Under the pieces are notes generated by a model that did no database searches, had not been told where the DNA came from, and saw nothing but the letters and a program-made list of their open reading frames with translations. Positions 8,617 to 18,739 of a stretch of 49,699 nt of DNA are shown here, piece after piece (position 1 is the stretch's first letter; every line of letters starts with the position of its first letter). This stretch comes from an uncultured Acetatifactor sp. (lineage in GTDB: Bacteria > Bacillota > Clostridia > Lachnospirales > Lachnospiraceae). The stretch is taken from the NCBI GenBank assembly GCA_910588225.1, contig CAJUQT010000006.1, forward strand, positions 65,603 through 115,301, read 5' to 3'. A program made the translations under genes and the position numbers.

Positions 8617-11600
8617 ATGGGCAAATTGTTTGGAAAAGCGAAAAAGGCATTGCAGCTTGACGAAGAATATGATGAAAGAGAATATGACTGGGACAGCGAT
8701 GAAGACTCAGGGTATGAGGGATATGCTTCAGATGAAGATATGGCGATAGAGGAGGATGACTTTCTGTATGCGGAGGAAGAAGGTTCTGAGGATGAGGTGG
8801 ACAGCGACACCGAATATTATGAGCCGGAAGAGAGCGGATATTATGAATCCGAGCCTGATATGACAGAAGAAGCCGAATACCTTGAGCCTGAAGGAGTGGA
8901 AGAAGCCGAATACCTTGAGCCTGAAGGAGTGGAAGAAGCTGAATACCTTGAGCCTGAAGGGGTGGAAGAAGCTGAATACCTTGAGCCTGAAGGGGTGGAA
9001 GAAGCTGAATACTTTGAGCCTGAAGGGGTGGAAGAAGCTGAATACTTTGAGCCTGAAGGAGTGGAAGAAGCTGAATACTTTGAGTCTGAAGGGGTGGAAG
9101 AAGCCGAATACCTTGAGCCTGAAGGGGTGGAAGAAGCTGAATACTTTGAGTCTGAAGGAGTGGAAGAAGCTGAATACTTTGAGTCTGAAGGGGTGGAAGA
9201 AGCCGGATATTATGAGGCAGAATACGGCATGGAGGAAAATGCCGAATACAGTGATTGGGAAGAGATAGAGGGTACCTGTTGCGGGGTTGGTGAAGATACG
9301 GAACAATCAGTATATTCTGAAGTTGGAGAAGAGATAGAAACCGACGCATATTATGGGACAGAAGTGGTGGAGGAAACAGATGATCTTTATTATGCAGGGG
9401 AATCTTCTGCAGAGAGAGAACCGGAAGACAGATCAGGAGTGGCTTACGCAGATACTTCCGTGCGGAGGGAGAGACAGAAAGAAAGTCAGAAAAAGCAGGA
9501 GCGAAGACCTGACAGGGAATCGGGGTTCCTGGCCAGGCTTAAGAAAAGCTTTCACAATATGGATGTGATGGACAAAGTCATGCTTGTCACAGGGACAGGC
9601 GTGGTGATTTTGATGATAGTAACGGCCGGTGTCTTTATCAGTTCCCGTATGGTGGAAAAGCAGGTATCGGATTTTGCCAGTGTGGGAATACAGCTGGAGG
9701 GTATCTCCACCATTGGAGAACAGGGATTGCTGGCTGTGGCAGATGCGGAGAAGGCGAGACTTGCAGCGGCCTCTATTGTGAATGATGAAATTGAGGAGCC
9801 GGAGAAGAAAGAATATGACGAGACCGGCTTTGAGAAGGAAGTGACGGTAGCTCTTAACTTTACTTCCATACAGAAGGACTTGAAGATTAAGTTCATCAAT
9901 AAAAAAACGGAAAAACTGGTGCCCAACGTACCGTTTTCAGTGACAGTGGTGGGACCTGACGGAAAGTCTGTCATCTGGTCTGATGACGATATGGATGGGA
10001 TTATTTATAAGAAAGATATTGCACCCGGTACTTATAAGGTGACAATGGAAGCGTTGAGTGATTCCAAGTATTCCGATTATGTGATTTCCACGGAGACACA
10101 ATCTGCGGAAGTACAGAAGGATATCGCATATAAAAAGGTAAACGTCACCAATGAAGTAAAGCAGGAGAAGGATGTAAATGCCAAAAAAGAGGACACAAAG
10201 AAAAACGAGACAGTTGTGGAGTCTGCCCTGACGGATACGGTGACATGGGTGGAAAGTAAGGTGCTTACTTCCACGTATAATGAAGTGTCAAAAAGTGAGA
10301 TTCCAGACCCGGCAACGCTGGTGAAATCGGGAAATCTTTTACATATGGCAAATCTGGCTTTTGCAAGTGAGAACAGTGAACCGGGAGCCGGAGAAGGGGA
10401 GAACCCGACAACAGAAACGCCGGAGAATCCGGACGGAGAGGAGACGACACCCACGGAACCGCCCGCAACGGAGCCGCCGGCAACCCCTGAACCACCGGTT
10501 ACGACTCCGCCGGCAACGGAGTCCCCGGCGACCTCTGAACCACCGGTTACTACCCCGCCGGCAACGCCTACCCCGTCTCCCAGTCCTACCCCGACCCCCA
10601 GTCCTACACCGACCCCCAGTCCTACACCGCCCCCCAGTCCTACACCTACGCCGACACCCAGTCCGACCCCCACGCCGACACCTACGCCGTTACCGGCAAA
10701 AGTGACAGTGGATAAGGCGACGATTAGCACAGCAGTGGGAGCTACGGCCGCGGTGACTGCCAGGACGGAGAACTTTACGGGGAACGTAACCTATTCCATC
10801 GTGTCCGGCAACACGGCGGTGGCAACGGCTGCCATTGACGCAGCAGGCAAGGTCAGCATTCAGGGTGTGGCAGCGGGAACAGCCAGATTGACGATCACGG
10901 CCACAGGAGGGGCGGCGCAGACCGCGACGGCTGTCATTGATGTGACTGTTACAGGAACGAAGACGCTGACATTGGATAAGACTTCCATGAACATATTGCC
11001 GAATACGTCTTCAACCATTACAGCCACCCTTACCAATGTGGCTGTACAGGATCCGGCAGTCACCGCGGAATCCTCCAACATAAATATCGTGAAGGTAAGT
11101 GCGGATAAGCGTACCATTACGGTTACGGGAGCAGCTGTGGGAGAGGCCACAATCACCGTTAAATATGTGGAAAACGGTGAGGAAATCAAAGCGACCTGTG
11201 TCGTTCGTGTAAAGGATAGTACGGCGTCGCTGCTGAAGGATAAGGAAGGCCGACAGGTTTATGTACAGGTCGATAATACATATCGGGAGGCAACCTGGTC
11301 AGATTATTACACGGCAGGTAAATTCTTCATAAAAGGTGCGGAAAAATATACAGGCTGGCAGACGATTGACAATAAAGTATATTTCTTTACGGCAGACGGG
11401 AATAAGGTGACAGGAGAACAGGTGATTCAAGGGGCAAAATATAATTTTGCCAGCGACGGGTCTCTGGTTACCGGCAGCGGTGTCATAGGGATTGATGTAT
11501 CCAAATGGAATGGCAGCATTGACTGGAAGGCCGTGAAGAATTCCGGAATCTCTTATGTGATTATTCGCTGCGGATACAGAGGCTCCGCGGAGGGGAAACT

Positions 11601-12072
11601 GATTGAGGATCCAAAGTTTGCGGCAAATATTAAGGGCGCCACAGCGGCGGGCCTGAAAGTGGGAGTCTATTTCTTCTCTCAGGCCGTGGACGAGAGAGAA
11701 GCAGTGGAGGAAGCCTCTATGGTGCTGGATCTGATCAGAAATTACACCATTTCTTACCCCGTATTTCTGGATGTGGAGGCCAGCGGCGGACGGGGAGACA
11801 AGATTGACAAGGCCACCAGGACTGCAGTATGTAAGGCATTCTGCCAGACAATTCAGAATGCAGGATATACGGCCGGCGTTTACTCCAATAAGGTATGGTT
11901 GGAGAACAAGATTGACGCGGGCAGCCTGAGTAATTATAAAATATGGCTGGCACAGTATGCGGCAAGTCCTACTTATAAGGGCAAGTATGAGATGTGGCAG
12001 TACAGGTCCACAGGCAGTGTCAGCGGTATCAGCGGTAATGTGGATATGAATATCAGCTACCTTGGCTATTGA
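8617..12072 (+). CDS. Giant membrane-anchored GH25 lysozyme with cytoplasmic acidic repeats
   Basis: 1151 residues. Order: acidic N-terminal region with ten 11-residue repeats (residues 85-194), basic patch, one membrane helix (about 321-345), a beta domain with KDLKIKFINKKT and DMDGIIY (about 409-495), a Pro/Thr-rich linker (about 589-694), two Big2-type Ig-like domains (about 695-863), a short cell-wall-binding-like stretch (WSDYYTAGKFFIKG, YTGWQTIDNKVYFFTADG), and a C-terminal GH25 domain (about 956-1150). GH25 catalytic residues are present: GIDVSKWNG with Asp960 and FLDVEA with Asp1052/Glu1054. Basic residues before the helix put the N-terminus inside, so the 320-residue acidic part is cytoplasmic. 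The start at 8617 (MGKLFGKAKK) has GAGAGG upstream; an in-frame ATG at 8551 precedes the promoter -10 and is unlikely. It probably cleaves peptidoglycan at the membrane-wall interface. Confidence 0.92.
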   Translation: MGKLFGKAKKALQLDEEYDEREYDWDSDEDSGYEGYASDEDMAIEEDDFLYAEEEGSEDEVDSDTEYYEPEESGYYESEPDMTEEAEYLEPEGVEEAEYLEPEGVEEAEYLEPEGVEEAEYLEPEGVEEAEYFEPEGVEEAEYFEPEGVEEAEYFESEGVEEAEYLEPEGVEEAEYFESEGVEEAEYFESEGVEEAGYYEAEYGMEENAEYSDWEEIEGTCCGVGEDTEQSVYSEVGEEIETDAYYGTEVVEETDDLYYAGESSAEREPEDRSGVAYADTSVRRERQKESQKKQERRPDRESGFLARLKKSFHNMDVMDKVMLVTGTGVVILMIVTAGVFISSRMVEKQVSDFASVGIQLEGISTIGEQGLLAVADAEKARLAAASIVNDEIEEPEKKEYDETGFEKEVTVALNFTSIQKDLKIKFINKKTEKLVPNVPFSVTVVGPDGKSVIWSDDDMDGIIYKKDIAPGTYKVTMEALSDSKYSDYVISTETQSAEVQKDIAYKKVNVTNEVKQEKDVNAKKEDTKKNETVVESALTDTVTWVESKVLTSTYNEVSKSEIPDPATLVKSGNLLHMANLAFASENSEPGAGEGENPTTETPENPDGEETTPTEPPATEPPATPEPPVTTPPATESPATSEPPVTTPPATPTPSPSPTPTPSPTPTPSPTPPPSPTPTPTPSPTPTPTPTPLPAKVTVDKATISTAVGATAAVTARTENFTGNVTYSIVSGNTAVATAAIDAAGKVSIQGVAAGTARLTITATGGAAQTATAVIDVTVTGTKTLTLDKTSMNILPNTSSTITATLTNVAVQDPAVTAESSNINIVKVSADKRTITVTGAAVGEATITVKYVENGEEIKATCVVRVKDSTASLLKDKEGRQVYVQVDNTYREATWSDYYTAGKFFIKGAEKYTGWQTIDNKVYFFTADGNKVTGEQVIQGAKYNFASDGSLVTGSGVIGIDVSKWNGSIDWKAVKNSGISYVIIRCGYRGSAEGKLIEDPKFAANIKGATAAGLKVGVYFFSQAVDEREAVEEASMVLDLIRNYTISYPVFLDVEASGGRGDKIDKATRTAVCKAFCQTIQNAGYTAGVYSNKVWLENKIDAGSLSNYKIWLAQYAASPTYKGKYEMWQYRSTGSVSGISGNVDMNISYLGY
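8869..9198 (+). repeat. Ten tandem 33-bp in-frame coding repeats
   Basis: Ten consecutive units of exactly 33 bases encode EAEYLEPEGVE or variants; a degenerate eleventh follows at 9199. Variant order by residues 5-7: LEP x4, FEP x2, FES, LEP, FES x2. The unit length is a multiple of three, so copy-number changes keep the frame. Each unit carries four or five acidic residues and one tyrosine. Confidence 0.97.
10432..10695 (+). repeat. Low-complexity Pro/Thr/Ser linker-coding repeat
   Basis: Short irregular repeats coding for PTPSPTPTPSP-type sequence and EPPVTTPPAT units inside the giant GH25 gene. Such linkers are common between extracellular domains of Gram-positive surface proteins and probably span the cell wall. 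Confidence 0.85.
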
Positions 12073-12112
12073 GCGGAATGTAAAAAATTAAATGCATGTA
12101 CACAGTTTTTTA

Positions 12113-12121
12113 TGTTATACT
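12113..12121 (+). promoter_or_regulatory. Putative extended -10 promoter upstream of rfbB
   Basis: TGTTATACT: a TGn extension followed by TATACT (12116-12121), about 130 bases before the rfbB start. No good -35 hexamer at 16-18 bases, as is tolerated in extended -10 promoters. It would start transcription of the rhamnose-precursor genes separately from the giant GH25 gene. Confidence 0.4.
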
Positions 12122-12248
12122 AAGAACGGGTACACAGTGATTATCTGCTCATGTATCCGGTAAAAGCGATGACAGAATGTTGTGGGAAGCAGGATGCATG
12201 AAAAAGTAAAAACCAATGAGTTGTACAGTTAGGAGAAAGCAGGAGAAA

Positions 12249-13331
12249 ATGAGAACATATCTGGTAACGGGCGGTGCCGGCTTCATCGGCTCCAATTATA
12301 TTCACTATATGTTTCGGAAATACGGGGATGAAATCCGTATTATCAACGTGGATTTGCTGACTTATGCCGGTAATCTGGAGAACCTGAAGGGCATCGAGGA
12401 CAGAGCAAATTATACCTTTGTGAAGGCGGATATCTGCGATAAGGAGGCAATCTCCAGGATATTTGCGGAAAATGATATTGACAGAGTGGTCCATTTTGCA
12501 GCGGAAAGTCATGTGGACAGAAGTATACGCAATCCGGAAGTGTTCGTGCAGACCAACGTACTGGGGACTGCTGTGATGCTGAACTGTGCCAAGGAGGCCT
12601 GGGAGCTTCCGGACGGCAGCTTTCAGGAAGGGAAAAAATTTCTTCATGTGTCCACGGACGAAGTATATGGGTCACTGCCGGATGATGAGGCATCTTTCTT
12701 CTATGAGACTACGCCTTATGACCCCCACAGCCCTTATTCCGCCAGCAAAGCGGGAGCGGATATGTTGGTGAAGTCCTATATGGATACTTACCATTTCCCG
12801 GCCAATATCACTAACTGCTCCAATAATTACGGGCCTTATCAGTTCCCGGAGAAGCTGATTCCGCTGATTATCAACAATGCGCTTCACGGCAGAAAGCTTC
12901 CGGTGTATGGAGACGGCAGAAATGTCAGAGACTGGCTCTTTGTGGAGGACCATGCAAAGGCCATCGACATGGTGCAGGAGCAGGGCAGACTGTTTGAAAC
13001 CTATAATATCGGCGGACATAATGAGAAGAGGAATATTGAGATAATTCACATTATTCTGGAGACGCTGCAGGAGATGCTGCCGGACGATGATCCCAGGAAG
13101 GCACTGATTTCCGCCGACCTGATTACCTATGTGGAGGACCGCAAGGGACATGACCGCAGGTATGCTATCGCACCGGACAAGATTAAGGCGGAGATCGGAT
13201 GGTATCCGGAGACCATGTTCAAGGAAGGGATTCGGAAGACAATCCAGTGGTTCTTCGAAAACGAAGCGTGGATGACCAATGTGACAAGCGGGGATTATCA
13301 GAAATATTACACGGAAATGTATGAAAAATGA
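12249..13331 (+). CDS. rfbB: dTDP-glucose 4,6-dehydratase
   Basis: Short-chain dehydrogenase/reductase fold enzyme converting dTDP-glucose to dTDP-4-keto-6-deoxyglucose. TGGAGFIGSNY is the NAD-binding glycine motif; STDEVYGSLPDD carries the catalytic Thr-Asp-Glu; YSASKAGAD is the YxxxK pair; NCSNNYGPYQFPEKLIPL and GDGRNVRDWLFVEDH are family signatures. 360 residues, normal length. The start is set at MRTYLVTGG because the family begins there; an ATG at 12216 would add eleven residues. Two AGGAGA sites lie just upstream. Its product feeds both RfbC (16 kb region) and WecE (1019). Confidence 0.97.
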   Translation: MRTYLVTGGAGFIGSNYIHYMFRKYGDEIRIINVDLLTYAGNLENLKGIEDRANYTFVKADICDKEAISRIFAENDIDRVVHFAAESHVDRSIRNPEVFVQTNVLGTAVMLNCAKEAWELPDGSFQEGKKFLHVSTDEVYGSLPDDEASFFYETTPYDPHSPYSASKAGADMLVKSYMDTYHFPANITNCSNNYGPYQFPEKLIPLIINNALHGRKLPVYGDGRNVRDWLFVEDHAKAIDMVQEQGRLFETYNIGGHNEKRNIEIIHIILETLQEMLPDDDPRKALISADLITYVEDRKGHDRRYAIAPDKIKAEIGWYPETMFKEGIRKTIQWFFENEAWMTNVTSGDYQKYYTEMYEK

Positions 13332-13336
13332 GCATA

Positions 13337-13364
13337 AATGGGAACGGTTATGGCCGTTCCCATT
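13337..13364 (+). other. Perfect 11-bp hairpin between rfbB and rfbA
   Basis: AATGGGAACGG (13337-13347) pairs with CCGTTCCCATT (13354-13364) around a six-base loop, starting five bases after the rfbB stop. No T-run follows, so it is not a standard terminator; it could act as an RNA stabiliser, processing site or pausing element. Confidence 0.7.
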
Positions 13365-13465
13365 CGGCGTGACATGAGTATACATTTGTGGATAGATTGA
13401 TTTGTCCTGCCTCATGTGCGGGGAACGGATATGTGGAGCAGGGAATAGAAAGGGTTAGGTATTTT

Positions 13466-14324
<859 letters not shown>

Positions 14325-14335
<11 letters not shown>

Positions 14336-15605
14336 ACTGAGAAGAACAGCCATTCTTTCTTCCATGGCTTTGATCCTGCTGGTGTCTTTATTTGTGGTGT
14401 TCACCAATCAGTCCGAACCGGGAACAGGGAATGGAAACAACAGACCGGCGGAAACCACACCTCTGCCGGACCCGGAGAGTCAGACCGAGGCGCCGGAGGA
14501 GGAACAGAAAGCAGGACAGATTGGAAATGATCTTTCTGCCTTTCTGCGTGACAATACCTTTTTTGACCAGGAGATCAGTCCTATATTGGAGGCGGCGAAA
14601 GAAAATGCCGCCAGGCTGTCGCTGGTGGTAACCTCCGTGGAAAAGGACCTGCGTATTCAGGTTGTGGATATTCAGGGGAATCCGGTTACCGGAGAAAGCT
14701 TTTTCGTGAAGCTGGAGGGACAGGGAGAGTATAAGGACCTGGATAAGGACGGGATTATCTATATCGGCGACCTGGCGGCAGGAGAGTATTACGTGGAGCT
14801 GCTGCCCCTGGAGGGGTACCGGGTACCGAACAGCGAGACAAAGGTACGGGTCAAGGATAAAGTGGAGTATGTGGCCATCAATGATATTTCACTTCTGATT
14901 AAAACCGAAGAAGAGATTGTGGCCGAAGCGGAAGATACTGCCGTGGCGGACGCGCTGGAGGACGCGGATAAAACCGAGATCAAAAAATTCCAGAAGCCCA
15001 CGGCCAATTCTCAGGTGGGAATCGACGTATCTAAATGGAACGGAGAGATTGACTGGGATAGGGTGAAGAATGCAGGGGTGGAATTTGCCATCGTCCGTGC
15101 AGGATATCGAGGTTCCGTGACAGGAAGTCTGGTGGTGGACCCTTATTTTACAGCGAATATGCGTGGGGCTGCTGTCAGCGGGGTTCCCGTGGGAGTGTAC
15201 TTCTTCACCCAGGCGGTGAACGAGGTGGAGGCCGTGGAGGAAGCCTCGGCAGTGCTGGAATTAATCAGAGAATATAATCTGGAATACCCTGTGTTTATCG
15301 ACACGGAGGGAGCCGGAGGAAACGGAAGGGCAGACGGCCTTGATGTGGATACCAGGACACTGGTGTGTGAAGCCTTCTGCAGAACCATAGCAAACGCGGG
15401 GTATACCGCGGGAGTCTATGGCAGCCGGAACTGGTATAACAATAATCTGCACACCGAGCAGCTGGAGCAGTATTGCATTTGGCTGGCGGAATACCGCAGT
15501 GTTCCCCTTTACCAGGGATATTATCAGATGTGGCAGTATACTTCTAAAGGAAGCATCGACGGCATTGAGGGGAATGTGGATATGAATGTGAGCTATCTGA
15601 AGTGA
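14325..15605 (+). CDS. Membrane-anchored GH25 lysozyme (shorter paralogue)
   Basis: 426 residues: an N-terminal membrane helix (about 9-27), a Pro/Glu-rich linker, a beta domain (about 95-185) with KDLRIQVVDIQG and DKDGIIYIGDLAAGEYYVE, and a C-terminal GH25 domain from about residue 230. Catalytic residues are present: GIDVSKWNG (Asp234) and FIDTEG (Asp326/Glu328). The beta domain and GH25 domain parallel those of the 1151-residue protein at 8617, but there are no acidic repeats, Ig-like domains or long linker. The ATG lies inside the end of rfbA (11-base overlap) with GAGG upstream, so it is translationally linked to dTDP-sugar synthesis. It likely cuts peptidoglycan glycan strands outside the membrane; a link to polymer attachment is inference. 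Confidence 0.93.
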
Positions 15606-15763
15606 CGGACGGCGGGCATTAAGTGATTTGTGACAACAGTTCAGCGAGCGGCCTGGTCTGTTACACTTTAGGCTGTCAGTGAGACAGGACTGGCTGAGAG
15701 GAACAGCGGCATTTTGCAGCAGATACACAGAAATGAAAACAATATATGAAGGAGAGGGGTACA

Positions 15764-16330
15764 ATGGGTAAAATCAGTGTGGAGACATGCGGAATAGAGG
15801 GACTAAAGGTGATTACTCCCGCTGTGTTCGGGGATGAAAGAGGGTATTTCTATGAGTCTTATCATTATGAGGCTTATAAGGAGGCGGGAATTCCGGAAAT
15901 ATTTGTGCAGGACAACCAGTCTTCCGGAAGGAGAGGCGTACTTCGGGGGCTTCATTTTCAGAAGCAGTTTCCGCAGGATAAGCTGGTGCGGGCTATCCGG
16001 GGAGAGGTATTTGACGTGGCGGTAGATTTGAGAGAAGGGTCGCCCACCTTCGGTAAATGGTATGGCGTGGTACTTTCCGAGGAGAATAAGAAGCAGTTCT
16101 TTGTGCCGAAGAATTTTGCTCACGGGTATCTTGTTCTGTCTGAGTATGCGGAATTCTGCTACAAATGTACTGACTTTTATCACCCCGGAGATGAGGGCGG
16201 AATTGCTTATAATGATCCTGCCATAGGCATTGAGTGGCCTGTTTCTGAAGACATGAAACTGATTATGATTGAGCGGGATCAGAACTGGGGTGGACTGGAC
16301 AGCTATAAGAGGCAGGCATATGAAGATTAG
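15764..16330 (+). CDS. rfbC: dTDP-4-dehydrorhamnose 3,5-epimerase
   Basis: Cupin-fold epimerase of the dTDP-L-rhamnose route. DERGYFYESYH, VQDNQSSGRRGVLRGLHFQ (catalytic His in RGLHF), GEVFDVAVDLREGSPTFGKW, FVPKNFAHGYLVLSE and FCYKCTDFYHP are family blocks. 188 residues, normal. Start at MGKISVETC is preferred since AAGGAG sits 12 bases upstream; an in-frame ATG at 15746 is possible. The next gene starts inside its last codons. The reductase partner RfbD is not in the window. Confidence 0.96.
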   Translation: MGKISVETCGIEGLKVITPAVFGDERGYFYESYHYEAYKEAGIPEIFVQDNQSSGRRGVLRGLHFQKQFPQDKLVRAIRGEVFDVAVDLREGSPTFGKWYGVVLSEENKKQFFVPKNFAHGYLVLSEYAEFCYKCTDFYHPGDEGGIAYNDPAIGIEWPVSEDMKLIMIERDQNWGGLDSYKRQAYED

Positions 16331-17303
16331 CAAAAAGAGTGGAATCACCATATTCTCGCTGCTGGGACTCTTGATGGCTGTGATTATTGTCGTGCACCAG
16401 AATCCTGGTCCCAGTGCGGATCCTCAGGAGGAGCTGCTGAAAAAGCTTCTCTCCTGTGCCATGATTCTGGTTGCCTGTCTGGTGTTCGCAAAATGGTATG
16501 AGAAATTTACAACGCTTCCGGTGGAACTGTACCAGAGCAGGCATCTGATCTGGAAGCTGGCAAAAAACGATTTCAAAAAGCGCTATGCCGGCTCCTACCT
16601 GGGAGCGGTCTGGGCCATGATTCAGCCGGTGGTTACAGTAGCCATGTACTATATTGTCTTTGACAAGATTATGGGAAACACAGGCAGGGGAACAGGGGAC
16701 GTACCTTTTGTACTGTTTCTTACCGCAGGTCTGGTTCCCTGGTTTTACTTTAATGAAGCGCTGAATAATGGGACCAACGCCATGCGGGAATATGATTACC
16801 TGGTGAAAAAGGTAGTATTCAAAATCAGCATTCTGCCCATTATCAAAATTATAGCCGCTACCTTTATACATGTGTTTTTTATAGGTGTGCTTTTTCTGGT
16901 GGCAGCGTTATATGGCTATTATCCGACGATATACACCGTTCAGATTCTATATTACAGCTTCTGTCTGTTTATCTTTGTGCTGGCGATTTGCTATGCGACC
17001 TGTTCCATAGTAGTCTTTTTCAAAGATCTGGCCCAGATTATCAACATTGCCCTGCAGATTGGATTGTGGGCGACTCCCATTCTGTGGGATATTCATTCTG
17101 TTAATGCGGAATGGGTTTTTGTACTCAAAATGAATCCGCTGGTGTATATTGTAAACGGTTACCGAAGCGCCATATATGAGAGGGAGTGGTTTTTTCAGGA
17201 TTTCTTTTCCACTATGTACTTCTGGATTGTGACGGTAGTGCTTTTTGGGATTGGCGGCGCTGTGTTCAAACGGCTGAAGGTGCATTTTGCCGATGTTTTG
17301 TAA
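16320..17303 (+). CDS. ABC polysaccharide exporter permease (Wzm/TagG-like)
   Basis: ABC2-type permease that with the next gene would export a lipid-linked polysaccharide. The core runs from LIWKLAKNDFKKRYAGSYLG, with AVWAMIQPVVTVAMYYIVF, LVPWFYFNEALNNGTNAM, KVVFKISILPIIK and LWATPILWDIHS, all typical of Wzm/TagG proteins. 327 residues, longer than the usual 260-270 because of two extra N-terminal hydrophobic segments (about residues 7-23 and 42-58). The ATG lies in the end of rfbC with AGAGG upstream; the ATPase gene follows after 12 bases. Confidence 0.92.
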   Translation: MKISKKSGITIFSLLGLLMAVIIVVHQNPGPSADPQEELLKKLLSCAMILVACLVFAKWYEKFTTLPVELYQSRHLIWKLAKNDFKKRYAGSYLGAVWAMIQPVVTVAMYYIVFDKIMGNTGRGTGDVPFVLFLTAGLVPWFYFNEALNNGTNAMREYDYLVKKVVFKISILPIIKIIAATFIHVFFIGVLFLVAALYGYYPTIYTVQILYYSFCLFIFVLAICYATCSIVVFFKDLAQIINIALQIGLWATPILWDIHSVNAEWVFVLKMNPLVYIVNGYRSAIYEREWFFQDFFSTMYFWIVTVVLFGIGGAVFKRLKVHFADVL

Positions 17304-17315
17304 AGGTGATGAGCG

Positions 17316-18644
17316 ATGGGTAATTGGAAGAGCAATGGGCAGGAGACGGACGACATTTCTGCCATAGAAATAAAAGATGTGGTGAAAATCTATAAGCTGT
17401 ATGACAAGCCCAGAGACCGGGTGAAGGAAGCGCTGGGACTTGGAAGGAAGCAGAACCATCAGCTGCATTATGCCCTGAATGGTGTCAGCCTGAATATTCG
17501 CAGGGGAGAGACAGTGGGAATCATCGGCACCAACGGTTCCGGCAAGTCTACCATATTGAAAATCATCACAGGGGTACTGAACCCGACTGCGGGTGAGGTC
17601 AGGGTAAACGGGCGTATCTCTGCGCTGCTGGAGCTGGGGGCCGGCTTCAATATGGAATACAACGGTATCGAGAATGTGTATCTGAACGGTACGATGATGG
17701 GATTCTCAGATAAGGAAATCGGGGAAAAGCTGCCGGGGATTCTGGAGTTTGCAGATATCGGACCTTATGTGAATCAGCCGGTGAAGACTTATTCCAGCGG
17801 TATGTTTGTACGGCTGGCTTTTGCGGTGGCCATCAACATTGAGCCGGAGATTCTCATTGTGGATGAGGCGCTCTCTGTGGGGGATGTATTTTTCCAGGCG
17901 AAATGTTATCATAAATTCGAGGAATTCAAGAAAAACGGGAAAACAATCGTATTCGTCAGTCATGATCTGAGTGCCGTCAGCAAATACTGTGACAGAGTAT
18001 TCCTGCTGGACAAAGGAATTCTTCTGGGAGAGGGGACGTCAAAGGAAATGATTGATACCTATAAGCGGGTGCTTGTGGGACAGTATGAGCTTGCGGATAA
18101 GAGGGAGCATGCAGATTTCCTGGAGGACGTACGGCAGCGGCAGACAGAAAATGGAGAGAGACAGGAAACTGCCGGAGGGGTGAATCCGGAGGCGCTGGAA
18201 TATGGCACCGGTCAGGCGGAGATTCTGGATTATTATCTGACGGATGACAGAGATGTCCGCGCCGCCGCTGTGATTAAGGGCAGTGTATTTACACTTCACA
18301 TGAAAGTTAAATTCCACGCTCATGTCCCCGGGCCGATTTTTGCTTTTACCATTAAAAATGCCATGGGGACGGAGATTACCGGTACCAATTCCATGATTGA
18401 GAAGGCCTGTCTGGAAAGCGGAGAACCGGGACAGATAAAAGAGATTACATTTACCCAGAAGATGAGCCTCCAGGGTGGTGAGTATCTGCTGTCTCTGGGG
18501 GTTACCGGATACAATGTGGATACCTTTGAGGTGTATCACAGGTTGTATGATGCTTTGAACATCACTGTGGTTTCGGACAAGAATACAGTGGGATATTATG
18601 ATATGAATTCGGAAGTGAAGGTGACGGATGTGACAGAACAGTAA
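17316..18644 (+). CDS. ABC polysaccharide exporter ATPase with C-terminal Wzt-like domain
   Basis: ATPase of the exporter. Walker A IIGTNGSGKST at about residues 68-78, signature YSSGMFVRLAF near 158, Walker B ILIVDEALSVGD near 180, switch His in FVSHDLS. 442 residues because a beta-sandwich of about 130 residues follows the ATPase (from VRAAAVIKGSVFTLHMKV to VYHRLYDALN), the layout of Wzt proteins from E. coli O9a/O8, where this domain recognises the capped end of the finished glycan. A plain TagH-type ATPase lacks this domain. Next downstream is the methyltransferase-kinase, which fits the same system. Confidence 0.93.
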   Translation: MGNWKSNGQETDDISAIEIKDVVKIYKLYDKPRDRVKEALGLGRKQNHQLHYALNGVSLNIRRGETVGIIGTNGSGKSTILKIITGVLNPTAGEVRVNGRISALLELGAGFNMEYNGIENVYLNGTMMGFSDKEIGEKLPGILEFADIGPYVNQPVKTYSSGMFVRLAFAVAINIEPEILIVDEALSVGDVFFQAKCYHKFEEFKKNGKTIVFVSHDLSAVSKYCDRVFLLDKGILLGEGTSKEMIDTYKRVLVGQYELADKREHADFLEDVRQRQTENGERQETAGGVNPEALEYGTGQAEILDYYLTDDRDVRAAAVIKGSVFTLHMKVKFHAHVPGPIFAFTIKNAMGTEITGTNSMIEKACLESGEPGQIKEITFTQKMSLQGGEYLLSLGVTGYNVDTFEVYHRLYDALNITVVSDKNTVGYYDMNSEVKVTDVTEQ

Positions 18645-18739
18645 TCCTCCGGGTTCGGAATGAGAGGAAGGCCTCCGGCGGAAGACTGCGTAAACGGGAT
18701 TGACGATAAGCCGTGCAAAGGGCGGCGGAGAGGATATGG

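Noticed and set aside
8869..9198. Possible CRISPR array because of regular 33-base repeats
   Set aside because: The units are directly adjacent without spacers and stay in frame with a long coding region; they are protein repeats.
8573..9349. Long open frames on both strands across the repeat region
   Set aside because: They arise from the periodic 33-base unit, have low-complexity translations and no start signals; only the acidic frame joins the GH25 domain.
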